A stretch of 64,000 bases of DNA from Sipunculus nudus (Eukaryota; Annelida; Sipuncula; Golfingiida; Sipunculidae). Shown piece by piece: positions 38,401-47,955 of the stretch. The notes under the pieces were generated by a model. That model had not been told where the DNA came from and made no database searches. It worked only from the letters and a program-made list of their open reading frames with translations. The stretch spans positions 17,532,241 through 17,596,240 of the forward strand of contig CM049318.1 in NCBI GenBank assembly GCA_026874595.1. The letters run 5' to 3'. The translations under genes and the position numbers were made by a program. Position 1 is the stretch's first letter; the number at the start of each line of letters is the position of its first letter.

Positions 38401-40943
38401 CACTTTTTTCATGAATCAATGCGGGCGGGCGATTTTTCATATTACCTTTTTTTGGTATGTTTCGATAAAAATGTCATATGATCAGAGAAAATCATGATAA
38501 TAACAGATTTATTTTGGCTAAATAAGTAAAAGCACTTCATAACAAAGAAAATGTTATAAAAATTATATTATCTTATCTTCTTGAAAGAAATGTCCTAACG
38601 ACTGGAGCTCAAAATTGGTAAATTTCTATTGAAAATCAATTTTTTTTATGAGGGGGATTAAAATTGACGCGGGCGTTGCCTGAGAACCATACTTTTTTGT
38701 TTTTGTTCTTTTGCCTTATTCACTTATAATATACCAGTCTAAGTACCCGTGAAGTGAAATCTGGATACATCATTATTCTTAGCCAAAGTACAGTTAAATC
38801 AAGGCATATGATTAGTCCAAATAATCCAAGTACCAGGTGAGTAAAACCTAGACACTTCACCAGACAAATTATAAACATAGTTAAAAGGACGGACGCCAGG
38901 GGTCTAAACACAAGCATAGTAAGCCCGAAGTAGATCCGCTACAGAGAGGGCCAATACGCCTATAATTTCACAACTTGTACCCTATAATGTAGCCCTGCCT
39001 CGGCTGTAGTATTTGCGTTTACTAATAAAATTCTTAAAATAAAACGTGATTTCATGTACCGATAGACTTAACTCAGTGACAGCTCTTATTTCATGAAACC
39101 TGAGGGTCAGATTGTTGCGGATCCACAACTGTGATACGATCACAGTTGTGGGAATGGCCTACATTTAGGCCTTGTAATGGTGAAATGGTAGACACTGGGA
39201 GAAGGCACAAAAAAACTCTTAAAACTACTAAATATACACACCAAAATGCATCCGTTAGTGTCTTTGGTAGTAAATGGGCCTTCTGTCAACTTTACAACGT
39301 TCTTACCTTAATATATTAATGAAATATAATCTCTAACGATCCTTGTAAGCCCGCGGTGATTTAAACATAACAATATACAGAAATTTGTAATGAGCGGACG
39401 GTGATCGACTGGTACCCGCCACCGAGATCTATTATCGCCCGCTTTTTCCAGTTCAAACAGCGATAACATCAGAGCGGGTTCCCAGTCTAAATCCCGTTGC
39501 AAAGGACTGTGGGTCACTTTATGCAATCATGGCGGCCTGTTCTCTATGTAAACACATCAGCTCTTGGCAATAATGGATAAGTAGGGCTATTAAGCATTAT
39601 TTTGGTGCAAATACTTTGCAGATGTTTTATAAAACATCCAAAGACAACAAAAAGGTAATAATTTTATGTTGACAGCGCTTGAAATGTCAATTATACGATT
39701 CCAAAGGGGTCTCCTATTTGGAAGCTTACGAGGCGTTTTCCCAAGAGTCGTTCCCAAGACGTTGTTGACAGAGAGGAGTAGAGCGGATCGGAATCACACG
39801 TCTTGCGCCGAGACAAAAGGTCCGATAGTGGCAAATTAGTTATATGAGTTGCCACAAGATGGCGGTACCGATACTAAATGCGACACAATGCGGCAACGTT
39901 TGATTTCTCTGTCAGAAGCAACAAATAAGCCATAACTATTTCATGGACTAGACTAGTCTACGTATAATTGCTCACCCCCGCACCCCTCGCGGCATGTCAG
40001 ATCAAACGATCGATCGGCTTACCGCTAAAGATGGAAGAACCTCAGAGTTATCCGCTTTTGAGCTTGGCTCGCCTGTCGCTCTGTCGCAATACAGAAATGT
40101 TTTGGCCGCTCCGGGCCTCGATAATTGCCCGAAATTCAAAGTAAAAAGGTGCCCGCAATTGGAAAAAAAATAAATAAATATGTGACAGTATATAGTAAAT
40201 TTTAAAGGGACTTCCCGTAAGTAGCCGCATATAGGTGTCTATATTGTATAGAGGTGCCCGAAAGGAGAAGTTCCCTTGTATATAAAGCAATGCTGGGTCC
40301 TACTATTATCTGAGGTCCAAAAAGCGTTATTATGATCTAAATATTGGCGACATACATCTCCGGATCCCTGTCACCGAATTCTCTCCGCAGATTCCCCCCT
40401 GGAAACTGTCCTCTGAGTACTTTCATGTCGCATCCTCCCGGCCTGATCTAAATCTGACAGATTTATTACTTACAATTTCTCGAACCAACTCATTGGGGCT
40501 GCCATTTTGCGTACACACTGAATCTCGGACCTCTCGGGTCGGATGTCACTAGTGCGACAATAGTCCAATATTAGGCTGCTATGATTTTCTCGACAGCTAG
40601 TTTACGACAGAATCTCCTAATTATATAGAAATCTCACCAAGACCTGATATTAGATAATACATTTCTAGCCCCTATGATCACGATGTTTGCTTTATAAAAC
40701 GGACGGCGGGCTAAAATAGCTTCCTAATAATGACTTAAATTCAAATGAATATAATATATAAAATAATTAATGGAATCAATAACAAATACAATTTTGTGAA
40801 CAATTTCAATTTTTGGTTAGGTCATTTAGGGTGTATTTCTCGTAAATCGCCATTATGCTGAAATCGCCTAAATCGAAAAGTTAACTTAATATGTCACGTC
40901 AAATACTACACATTCTTGCCAAACTGAGTATCATGGGTGAAAC

Positions 40944-41014
<71 letters not shown>

Positions 41015-41829
41015 GAGAGATGGGTGGGAGAGAAATTTACCATCGACTACCACTATACCTCAGCTGTTCGCTCTACTGCGACTCCATTGTCGATAAACTT
41101 GTAGTGGACATTGTAGTACCACTGTTCGTCCGTGGTGGCGCCAGTGGGCTGGTTCCATCTGACCTGGATGCTTGTACTGGTACGCTGGGACGCAGTGACC
41201 CCTGTAATGTTCAGTACCTGCTCCTCGGGGGCCGTGGTCGCCTCGGTTGTGGTGAAGACACCTGCATTTTATTAACTCTCACATATTATTTTTTTTATTT
41301 ATATATATATATTCAAGTTCAGATTCAAATTCAATGTACATTTTATATACGAGATATGTTGTTACTTATAATAAATAAGGCAAAAGTATTTTTACATCCC
41401 CTCAAAATGCCCTATTATATTTTTCATTGCTAGAACCGCGTATAAGTTAAACTAGTCTTTGGGTTATATTTAGGTAAGGCTGAAGCAAGTTTGTTCATGC
41501 TGCCTTCCTTCTAGGCCACGATTACTATAAGATTTAGTCATTTTTAATGCATCTCATCTGATGAAGCGTGACAGATCGTAGATCAAATTGGTTGTGATCG
41601 CGAGGAATCGCCATGTTCGCCAGGCATCTCTATGAGCGTGCCAAAATCAGCTTATCATTCTACAACGATCGTGCCGATATTTAAAAAAAAAAATTGTTTC
41701 AGAGGGTGGTAAGTCGACACAAGCGGGTTTTATTTGGTTATAATTTAACAACAGTTGACCGGAATATCGAGTCTATAACTTCGACATAAGTGGGCTATTT
41801 GACTTAAGCGAGTTCGACACGAGGTTTCA

Positions 41830-41901
<72 letters not shown>

Positions 41902-42215
41902 AAACCATATAAATATGTAGGTTCCGAAATAAAGGGTAGGCGCACCTAAAAACGTGTCTATAAAACAAAGCGACATACGCCGATAAATTTCCACCTATTC
42001 ATATTTTTTCTTATGATTTTTTTAAATAAATTAACTTATCGTTATTTCAATTGAACGATTCTGTACTACAGACTTATAAAAATTGATTCGAAATATGATA
42101 TAAACGTACCATAAAAAGGATGCAAGAAATAAATAAAAAGTAACGACTTACCAAATCCGAAGGCTGTTGCCCCTGCAAGGAAAGGTATAATAAGTAAAAC
42201 CGCGGTGGTCTTCAT
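29408..42215 (-). CDS. FN3 gene B: secreted three-FN3 receptor-like protein
   Basis: Eight exons on the minus strand: 42152-42215, 41059-41261, 38076-38346, 35906-36027, 34734-34917, 33718-33829, 31396-31574 and 29408-29460. They total 1188 nt, about 395 residues, with every phase consistent and no internal stop. Order: signal peptide (MKTTAVLLIIPFLAGATA), FN3-1 (about residues 35-125), Pro/Arg linker of about 50 residues (RSPHWRRNHYYRYRPQP), FN3-2 with paired Cys and APYNRFGTG, FN3-3 ending TAVSDWGESVP, and a short tail DENSQCPGVLFRGEKPV. There is no membrane span, so a secreted protein is expected; the odd tail Cys could support dimers. Several NxT/S sequons (NIT, NGT, NLT, NAT) fit an extracellular protein. 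This is the intact counterpart of gene A. The FN3 assignment is firm by strand pattern and core residues; the ligand is unknown. Confidence 0.75.
30425..31298. mobile_element. TIR-bearing non-autonomous element in gene B intron 7
   Basis: Ends are perfect 13-bp inverted repeats GTATCCGCCAAAA and TTTTGGCGGATAC. The right end itself folds into a hairpin (31269-31298). It lies inside an insertion of about 950 bp that gene A lacks at 4,930. Internally a segment of about 65 bp (30,540-30,606) is repeated at 30,820-30,886, and the 12-bp palindrome GGTGGCGCCACC occurs three times (near 30,543, 30,693 and 30,820). A GGC run is at 31228-31250. Confidence 0.6.
31228..31250. repeat. (GGC)n microsatellite
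   Basis: About eight GGC units inside the TIR element of gene B intron 7. The long Arg run in overlapping frames comes from this repeat and is not a protein signal. Confidence 0.9.
31396..31574 (-). CDS. Gene B exon 7: second half of FN3-3
   Basis: 179 nt; YQNDESDVEEVVKV, EEQNLTIENLMPNATYTISV and TAVSDWGESVPTR. Donor GTTCTC is weak, as in gene A. Confidence 0.8.
32500..33715. repeat. About 49-bp minisatellite in gene B intron 6
   Basis: Same family and same intron as 5,640-6,472, but about 1.2 kb long, with C homopolymers near 32,531, 33,533 and 33,632. Ends at the exon 6 donor. Confidence 0.8.
33718..33829 (-). CDS. Gene B exon 6: first half of FN3-3
   Basis: 112 nt; SPIELHAEAVTCRTVRVAWK and RPDEKRQEITHYFV; donor GTGAGT. 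Confidence 0.8.
34734..34917 (-). CDS. Gene B exon 5: second half of FN3-2
   Basis: 184 nt; GLLIEYKTPRTWPNW, YGLEENMAYPFRVAPYNRFG and TGTKTRMHFYSL. Confidence 0.85.
34990..35200 (+). mobile_element. tRNA-derived SINE-like element
   Basis: Starts with GGGGCCGAGTGGTTGGCG, close to the A box of a Leu/Ser tRNA. No clean B box follows, so it is not a functional tRNA. The related copy in gene A is at 7,640-7,800. Confidence 0.4.
35906..36027 (-). CDS. Gene B exon 4: first half of FN3-2
   Basis: 122 nt; PIQRIKVWELKIIPKKAK, NGTCYVQVSWKPKRHPFGCP. Confidence 0.85.
36030..36980. repeat. GATATCAC/AACGTTAT minisatellite in gene B intron 3
   Basis: Same family and place as 10,505-11,340. A higher-order duplication is visible: the block from GCACAACGACAAACAGCATT recurs at about 36,289 and 36,508. 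Confidence 0.8.
37000..37935. repeat. ERE-like satellite in gene B intron 3
   Basis: Counterpart of 11,420-12,280. It includes a perfect palindrome AGGTCACCATGACCT at 37468-37482 and several variants with one or two changes. Confidence 0.7.
38076..38346 (-). CDS. Gene B exon 3: end of FN3-1 and linker
   Basis: 271 nt, two codons longer than in A. VPADMNLIHRYGQPTFAV, TNLPPCTDISVWVSGYSRRK, then VWPTREPTTRSPHWRRN and a Pro-rich linker (PTLPPKILPEVYRGAISEPV). Open throughout, with Trp (TGG) where A has TGA. Confidence 0.85.
39123..39151. repeat. Perfect 13-bp inverted repeat with 3-nt loop
   Basis: CCACAACTGTGAT, loop ACG, ATCACAGTTGTGG. It lies in gene B intron 2 in a block (about 39,000-39,950) that gene A lacks, so it may belong to an unrecognised insertion. 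Confidence 0.7.
40947..41010. repeat. (TA)n microsatellite
   Basis: Occupies the place where gene A has its (GA)n tract, about 50 bp from the exon 2 donor. Confidence 0.95.
41059..41261 (-). CDS. Gene B exon 2: first half of FN3-1
   Basis: 203 nt; EEQVLNITGVTASQRTST, SIQVRWNQPTGATTDEQWYY and NVHYKFIDNGVAVERTAE. Confidence 0.85.
41690..41899. mobile_element. Tigger-like MITE end plus (TA)n, absent from gene A
   Basis: The minus strand reads TACAGTGAAACCTCGTGTCG AACTCGCTTAAGTC, a common Tigger/pogo-type terminus, next to a (TA)n tract at 41832-41899. It lies within an interval (about 41,545-41,925) that gene A lacks near 15,800. Confidence 0.45.
42152..42215 (-). CDS. Gene B exon 1: signal peptide
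   Basis: MKTTAVLLIIPFLAGATA followed by FGF; donor GTAAGT. It has two more codons before the donor than gene A. Confidence 0.85.
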
Positions 42216-42263
42216 CCTCGGCCGCTAAACAAGTAAACTGTCTTATGACTGTGCGGACACAAG

Positions 42264-42270
42264 TTTTATA
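42264..42270 (-). promoter_or_regulatory. TATA box of gene B
   Basis: TATAAAA on the minus strand, 49 bp upstream of the ATG, within a block conserved with gene A. Confidence 0.6.
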
Positions 42271-42530
42271 ACCGCATCCCAGCCCAGCTGTCAAACGATG
42301 ACATCAGTATCCTGTAACTTGAGGATTACTTCCAAACAAGTCTGATCGCCTTGAGTTCATCCCGTGCACCTGGTGACATTCACAAATGTTCCGTTGCACC
42401 AGTGATTTTTTGCGTAGCTTGCTGTGTGTTTTTGGCCAACATTAGTGAATAATTCGTCTCCTGGCGCAAACATGCCCGAGGGCTTTCCGCAAATCTGAAA
42501 ATGCTGCTCTGGCGTTGGTTTTGACACAGT

Positions 42531-42540
42531 GGGATTCCCC
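42531..42540. promoter_or_regulatory. kappaB consensus upstream of gene B
   Basis: GGGATTCCCC matches GGGRNNYYCC exactly, about 317 bp upstream of the ATG. The aligned gene A site differs at a few bases. Confidence 0.4.
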
Positions 42541-42981
42541 GCGTTGTTTCCTGTTTAGCACTGTATTTTTGGGAAACCCGAACACTTGTTTTTTTTTTTT
42601 TTTTTCGGGGACTTGAGTTGAATGAAAATACCTATGCTAACACGGAGCCAAGTCTGGTCTACGGCATAGGTTTTGGACAGCGTGCATTCGCCATGTATTA
42701 ATGTGAATGTAGTGGCTTCAAGACACGGTATAATTAACAGACCATAACATTTAATTTACAATTGGACAATTAGGTATTAACGACTTGTCCCACATGCGGC
42801 GTATTTTCCTTTATTCTAACTGTACGTTCAAATCTGCTTGCATCACAGGAACATGAAAAGTGACCATGCAAGTGAAGTTGCATAGCGACTTTCCTAATAT
42901 GGCAAAGAACTGGTGAGCTGCAAAAAAAAAAAAAAATGAAAAACCTCCGACCAAAGAGGCGGAGCATGTGGGACAAATCAG

Positions 42982-43133
42982 TTATAGCCCAATGAAATCA
43001 AATTAAAGCCATGAGATTTGCTCGGCTTGTGTCAATCATGGCAGGCTCGCCTAAACGGCTCGCCTGCCATGCGACACAAGCCTGGCAAACCTCACGGCTT
43101 GCATAACCTGATAACATTTCATTGGGCTATAAC
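42982..43133. mobile_element. Foldback (palindromic) MITE
   Basis: The arms GTTATAGCCCAATGAAATCA and its inverse ending CATTTCATTGGGCTATAAC continue inward through CGGCTTGTGTC and CATGGCAGGC to a centre near 43,057. Sequence on either side (42,738-42,784 and 43,174-43,225) is a direct duplication. The whole block is missing upstream of gene A. Confidence 0.6.
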
Positions 43134-43263
43134 CAATACATGTTTCAGTATAACGTAGCTTCGTGGTTAAATGAACAGACCATAAGATTTAATTTACTGA
43201 GGCAATTGGACAATTAGGTATTAATGACATGTTTCAGTATTACGTACCCTCGTGGTTAAAAAG

Positions 43264-43266
<3 letters not shown>

Positions 43267-43326
<60 letters not shown>
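43267..43326. repeat. (TA)n at the right edge of unit B
   Basis: Aligned with the TA tract at 16,663-16,690; A/B paralogy ends here. Confidence 0.9.
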
Positions 43327-43330
<4 letters not shown>

Positions 43331-43899
43331 AAGTAAAGATTGGTTGGGTTTGAACGTGGGTTTGACTAACGGTTCCTTAAGCAAATGGTAATAGCGGTAT
43401 TCCTGCAAAGCCACTTGTATTGTTATCACATTTACATACCTGCTGAATTAATCCGTAAACCATATATAGAAAACGGGAAATGTGGAGGTTTGTATTCACT
43501 TAATTCGCTTGGTTCGGTTTTACTGCTTCCCAATCCACTTTCTGCCTATACTATATAAGTAGGCTATTCATTAATTCGCGCTAGCATAAATTACAGTTAC
43601 TGTTCAATTTATGTATAATTCATGATAAGACGCGATGCAAAAGCCGCTTCGCGAAAACATGTCATATTTCACAAGATTTGTTGGAAATTATTAGGAATTT
43701 ATGAACCCCTATAAGAATTTGAAGCATCCCCACCAAACCATTCCCGAGGCATGACTACAGGGGACTTGCGTAACAACGGATGAGGGGTACCACCTTCAAT
43801 GATAATGTAGCTTTCGATCCATGCAGGTAAAACCCACTCAGGAGATGTTTTCGCCGTATTCAAATTGTGTGCATACACTTAACAAAACATACATACAGT

Positions 43900-44400
43900 T
43901 AGTATAATGTGTTCCTTACAACAAAAGGGTCATGTGACCTTGACCTTTGACCTTTGGACCTCAAAACAGACAGCTTTCTTACTTTAGTAAGCCATATATG
44001 TTAAGTTTGAAACCAATATGTCAAACTAAACTGGAGTTATCATCTGGAAACAAATTTTTGAACAGATGGCCCCTGTGACCTTGCCCTTTAACCTTGTGAC
44101 CCCGAATTCATTTATGCTCTCTCCATACTGGCAAGTCAGTTAAATGTGCAAGATGGAAAGTTTGAAATGAACAGCTTGGCTTAAAATGCAGCAATAATCT
44201 TTTAAAAAAGTGAGTTTTGTGACCTTGACCTTTGACCTCATGACCCAAAAATCATACAGGTTCTTTCTTTAGTGGTGGGCCATAAGTAAGTCATGTTTAA
44301 AATTCATATGATAATCCACCTGGAGTAACCATCTTAAAACAAATTTGTGTGGATGGACGGATGGACAGACTGACGAACAGACAGACAGAGTGACTATTGT
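43900..44400. repeat. TGACCT-rich tandem repeat, about 155-bp units
   Basis: Three diverged units, each with a block like GTGACCTTGACCTTTGACCT (43,935; 44,075; 44,219) followed by a conserved body. Such blocks are common in molluscan DNA, which is part of the taxonomic inference. Confidence 0.6.
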
Positions 44401-44569
44401 TTGGCATCCATTTGTTATCAATAAATAGACCAGGTTTTGGGACACTAGATGGAATCCCAGCTGAGAAACTGACATGATTGTTGTCATTTTATAGTAAAAA
44501 AAAATAGAAAAAAATATTCGTAAAAATTAGAAAAATACAGGTATCGGGAACTTACAAAACTATTCATAG

Positions 44570-44830
44570 TCAATGTCCAAGGCAAGATTCATGACAATCC
44601 ATGCATTAATTATCAAGATATTGGAGGTTTTGTATCAATTTTTTTTATTATTCGGGGGGGGGGGGGGGTACTTACAAGCCCCATAGCTCGGAGGACATAG
44701 GTCGCAGTGACCTAATATTAGGTTTCTAAGGAAATTTTTGATGGACCTCCCTAGATTCTTAGTAACAGGCTTCTAGGGTCAGCGTTTACGATTTGTGCCG
44801 GACGGACGACGGACAAAGCGTCATACCTAT
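44570..44830. repeat. ERE-like satellite remnant in the B-C spacer
   Basis: Contains ATAGGTCGCAGTGACCTAAT and the TTCGGGGG run also seen at 22,085, so the A-B and B-C spacers share ancestry. Confidence 0.55.
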
Positions 44831-45059
44831 GCCATAGATGACCTACACATACAATGTTGAAATTCCTTTTTTATATGCTCTTGTTTGTTTGTCTAATTGG
44901 CATGGGCCATTTCAGTCAGTTTATTCGATTAGCATTTTTTAACGTCAGTTGTTTATGGACAGTTTTATATCCAATGTATACAGTGCATGATATATAGAGT
45001 GAAGCGTGAACAATTAGTTGAATATACATTATTTGCTTATGTGAATATTTGTGTCCTTC

Positions 45060-45330
45060 ATTTGTACGTTAAATGTGTAATCCAAGACCTGCTTGTTCAT
45101 CATCTTAATGATTCATATTTAATACATCAGGTTTTTGTTCATCATCTGTTTGTCAGTCGGGTGTAATACATCAGGTGATTGTTCATCAATTAGTTTGTTA
45201 TTAACATAAAATATATGATATGTTTGTTCAGCATCTATTTAGTATCCGTGTGCATTGCATGACGTGTTTGTTCATCGTCTATTTGTGATGCATGTGTAAT
45301 ACATGACCGGTTTGTTCATCGTCTATATAT
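45060..45330. repeat. 44-bp minisatellite, array 3
   Basis: About six diverged units, ending less than 10 bp past the stop codon of gene C. Confidence 0.75.
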
Positions 45331-45336
45331 AAAAGG

Positions 45337-45374
45337 CTACCCACTCTGTGTCTCCTTGCAAGTTCCGTCATCAT
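45337..45374 (-). CDS. Gene C exon 12: Cys tail and stop
   Basis: Poly-T tract and TAG acceptor, then DDDGTCKETQSG and TAG in the phase left by exon 11. Same phase and DxxxxC pattern as the A and B tails. Confidence 0.5.
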
Positions 45375-47868
45375 CTAAAAAAAACAAACAAGGGGAATTA
45401 ATGTTACGGAACCTAGGATAAACAGATCACGGATGCATGATGAACACACATGTTGCAGTGGAGAAAAAAAAAACAAATCAGATTCTGTAACACTAGGCAA
45501 CGTGGAATGTCTAGGGGAATGAATAAAGATGTCAGTGTTTTTTTGTTAACAAATAACTATAATTTATTCTTAAAACAACCATAACAATACAATACACTAA
45601 AACAATACAATCACACAGTAAAACAGCGTTATAGCAACAAGTCAATACAATCACACAGATAGATAATGGTACAATTCCTGGATACCATTACCGTCACCAC
45701 GATAAGTCCTTTAAATGTAAACTCTCGGAGAATGACAGTCCTGTGGAAAGTTCTTTCAACAACCCAGAAATTAAATTGAAGTTCAAAAGCATAAAATCCA
45801 GGAGAAAGTCTTTGAACATGTATAATTGAATTAGTATCTGACACACGCTTCTACGTCCGCTGGAATCTGCTCTGCTGTCTGCCCTTCCGTTCTAAAAAAC
45901 AGTTCCTTTATATACCTTCACACTCCGAGCCGGGAATTTTCCACTTCTCGAACAGTCTATAGCACAACACCCTTTTCAGGAATTCTCTAGAAAGACATAG
46001 CCGTGTGTCTCTACACACCAGGCTCATCACGTGACCCACGACCAGGCGTGAAAGCCCAAAGCTCACATGACAACGAGAGTCCAACCAGTACGAATTAAAC
46101 ATAAAATGTAATACGCGGCCAGACACGAGCGCCACAACAGGAGCTACGCCCGTGTCACACAATAAAAAGAGCACCTGTAACATTATATTTTAACTAAAGA
46201 ATTTGTAGGGTTGCTACTATTAGTTTTTTTAAGTGAATAATACGCACAGGGTTATACGGGCAGTGTATATTAACTTAAAAAGAGGTGTAAGGGATGACTA
46301 TGAAATGTGTTTATTATCGACTTAACAAGAATTATTTAAAAGGTCATAATATATCTTTTAGATAAAATTGGGTATATCATACCCCGCTAGTCTTTTCTAT
46401 AAATGCATTAAAGCCTACTTTGCGATGTATGGCATTTCGACGAATGCTTAACTGACAAGTATATGTATTGGTTAAAACGTCATATAAAAACAAACCTATA
46501 CCAATGTATGTACGCGTATGTAACGTATCATGTGTCGATCTGGTCAATCTGCTATTGTTTTTTACCCTTTTTTTTCTCAGACTCGAAGAAACAATGTTAT
46601 TAAAGGTTGCAAACATTTAGAGAGCAACATTGTCCTTACATTTGACATGACATCCATGTATATCTTTTACAGAAAAGAAACTATACACTGACAGCCAGGC
46701 ATGGGGGTGAAGGTTTATATAAATGTTTTTACCTTCATCGCCAGTGGTGAATTTGCGACTGTAGGGGGCGCTTTCTCCCCAGTCGGACCAGGCGGTGACG
46801 CTGACGGTGTAGTTGTAGCCCGGGAGGAGGTCAGTCAGTGTGGTGCTCTGCTCGCGGCTGTCCACATGGTCGACTCTAACTGTTCCATTCATCTCTAGGC
46901 CCGACAAGCCGTACCTCAAATAGTGTAAAATCATCATAAAGGTGGTCTATATACAGAGGTATACATTTAATGTTATCAGTGTCGTTAAAACGTTGATGCA
47001 ATTATAGAAGATTTAGACATCCACCGCAAAATTTTCATCAAAAAACATTTCTGAGCTACCGACGATAAGTAAGGATTCAGAGCCGAGAAGGATCGAGTTC
47101 AAATCTCAGCCGTGGGGCGGTGAGATTTTCATGTTCGACCCAATCCACGGTGAGCGCTCTGAAGGCTTAATGCGAAGGTACCCCACAGCCGTGTATCACT
47201 CACATACATGTGCGTCTTTGGTGGTTCCTCGGCGTTATGCCCCAGCAATAGGGTTGATTACACACCTAGGACCTGCAGGTACGGTAGACACCTGGCCTGG
47301 GTACAACCAGGCTATAATATAAAACGACAGGTAGCAAGTGCTACCGCCCTGTCACGTAGTTTCAAACTGAAATGGAACTCTGCAGATATAAACACTTATA
47401 GCTTGAGAATAAAGCCATACCTCTACAAAATAAAACAACAAAACATTATTATGTTTCATGGAAAGAAAGATAAAAACCTGCCAAAGGGAGCCAAAGAAAA
47501 GTCTTTTTGATAATTTTAATTGCTTTACAGCTTGGACATAAAGATATGTCAAACTTTTTATATCATCTTCAAGTGCAATTACAAAAGAAATTACAATTTT
47601 GCTAGCTTAGCACAAAAATAATTGAGTTTATGTCAGGAAATAAGCAAATGTGAGATACTTAGGTGTGGTATTTATATTCTTGGTGTGACATTTTAGTACC
47701 AAATCTCACTATTTAAGCAAAATCATATATACCTGATCATGTAGTAGTTTATATGATGAACTTCAGCCTTCCGAGTTATCCATTGAATGCGCATGCGCCG
47801 GCATGTAAAGTCCTGTGCCGTCAGCTCTGTTGGGGGCTCGGGACCTGAACCAAAGGGTATGACAACAT

Positions 47869-47955
<87 letters not shown>

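Noticed and set aside
40891-41433. A 180-codon plus-strand open frame with a long Tyr-Ile run
   Set aside because: The run is the (TA)n tract; the rest is the antisense of gene B exon 2. No coding evidence on the plus strand.
45908-46183. A 91-codon minus-strand frame with hydrophobic segments inside gene C
   Set aside because: It lies in the U3 part of the solo LTR; no relation to the FN3 exons.
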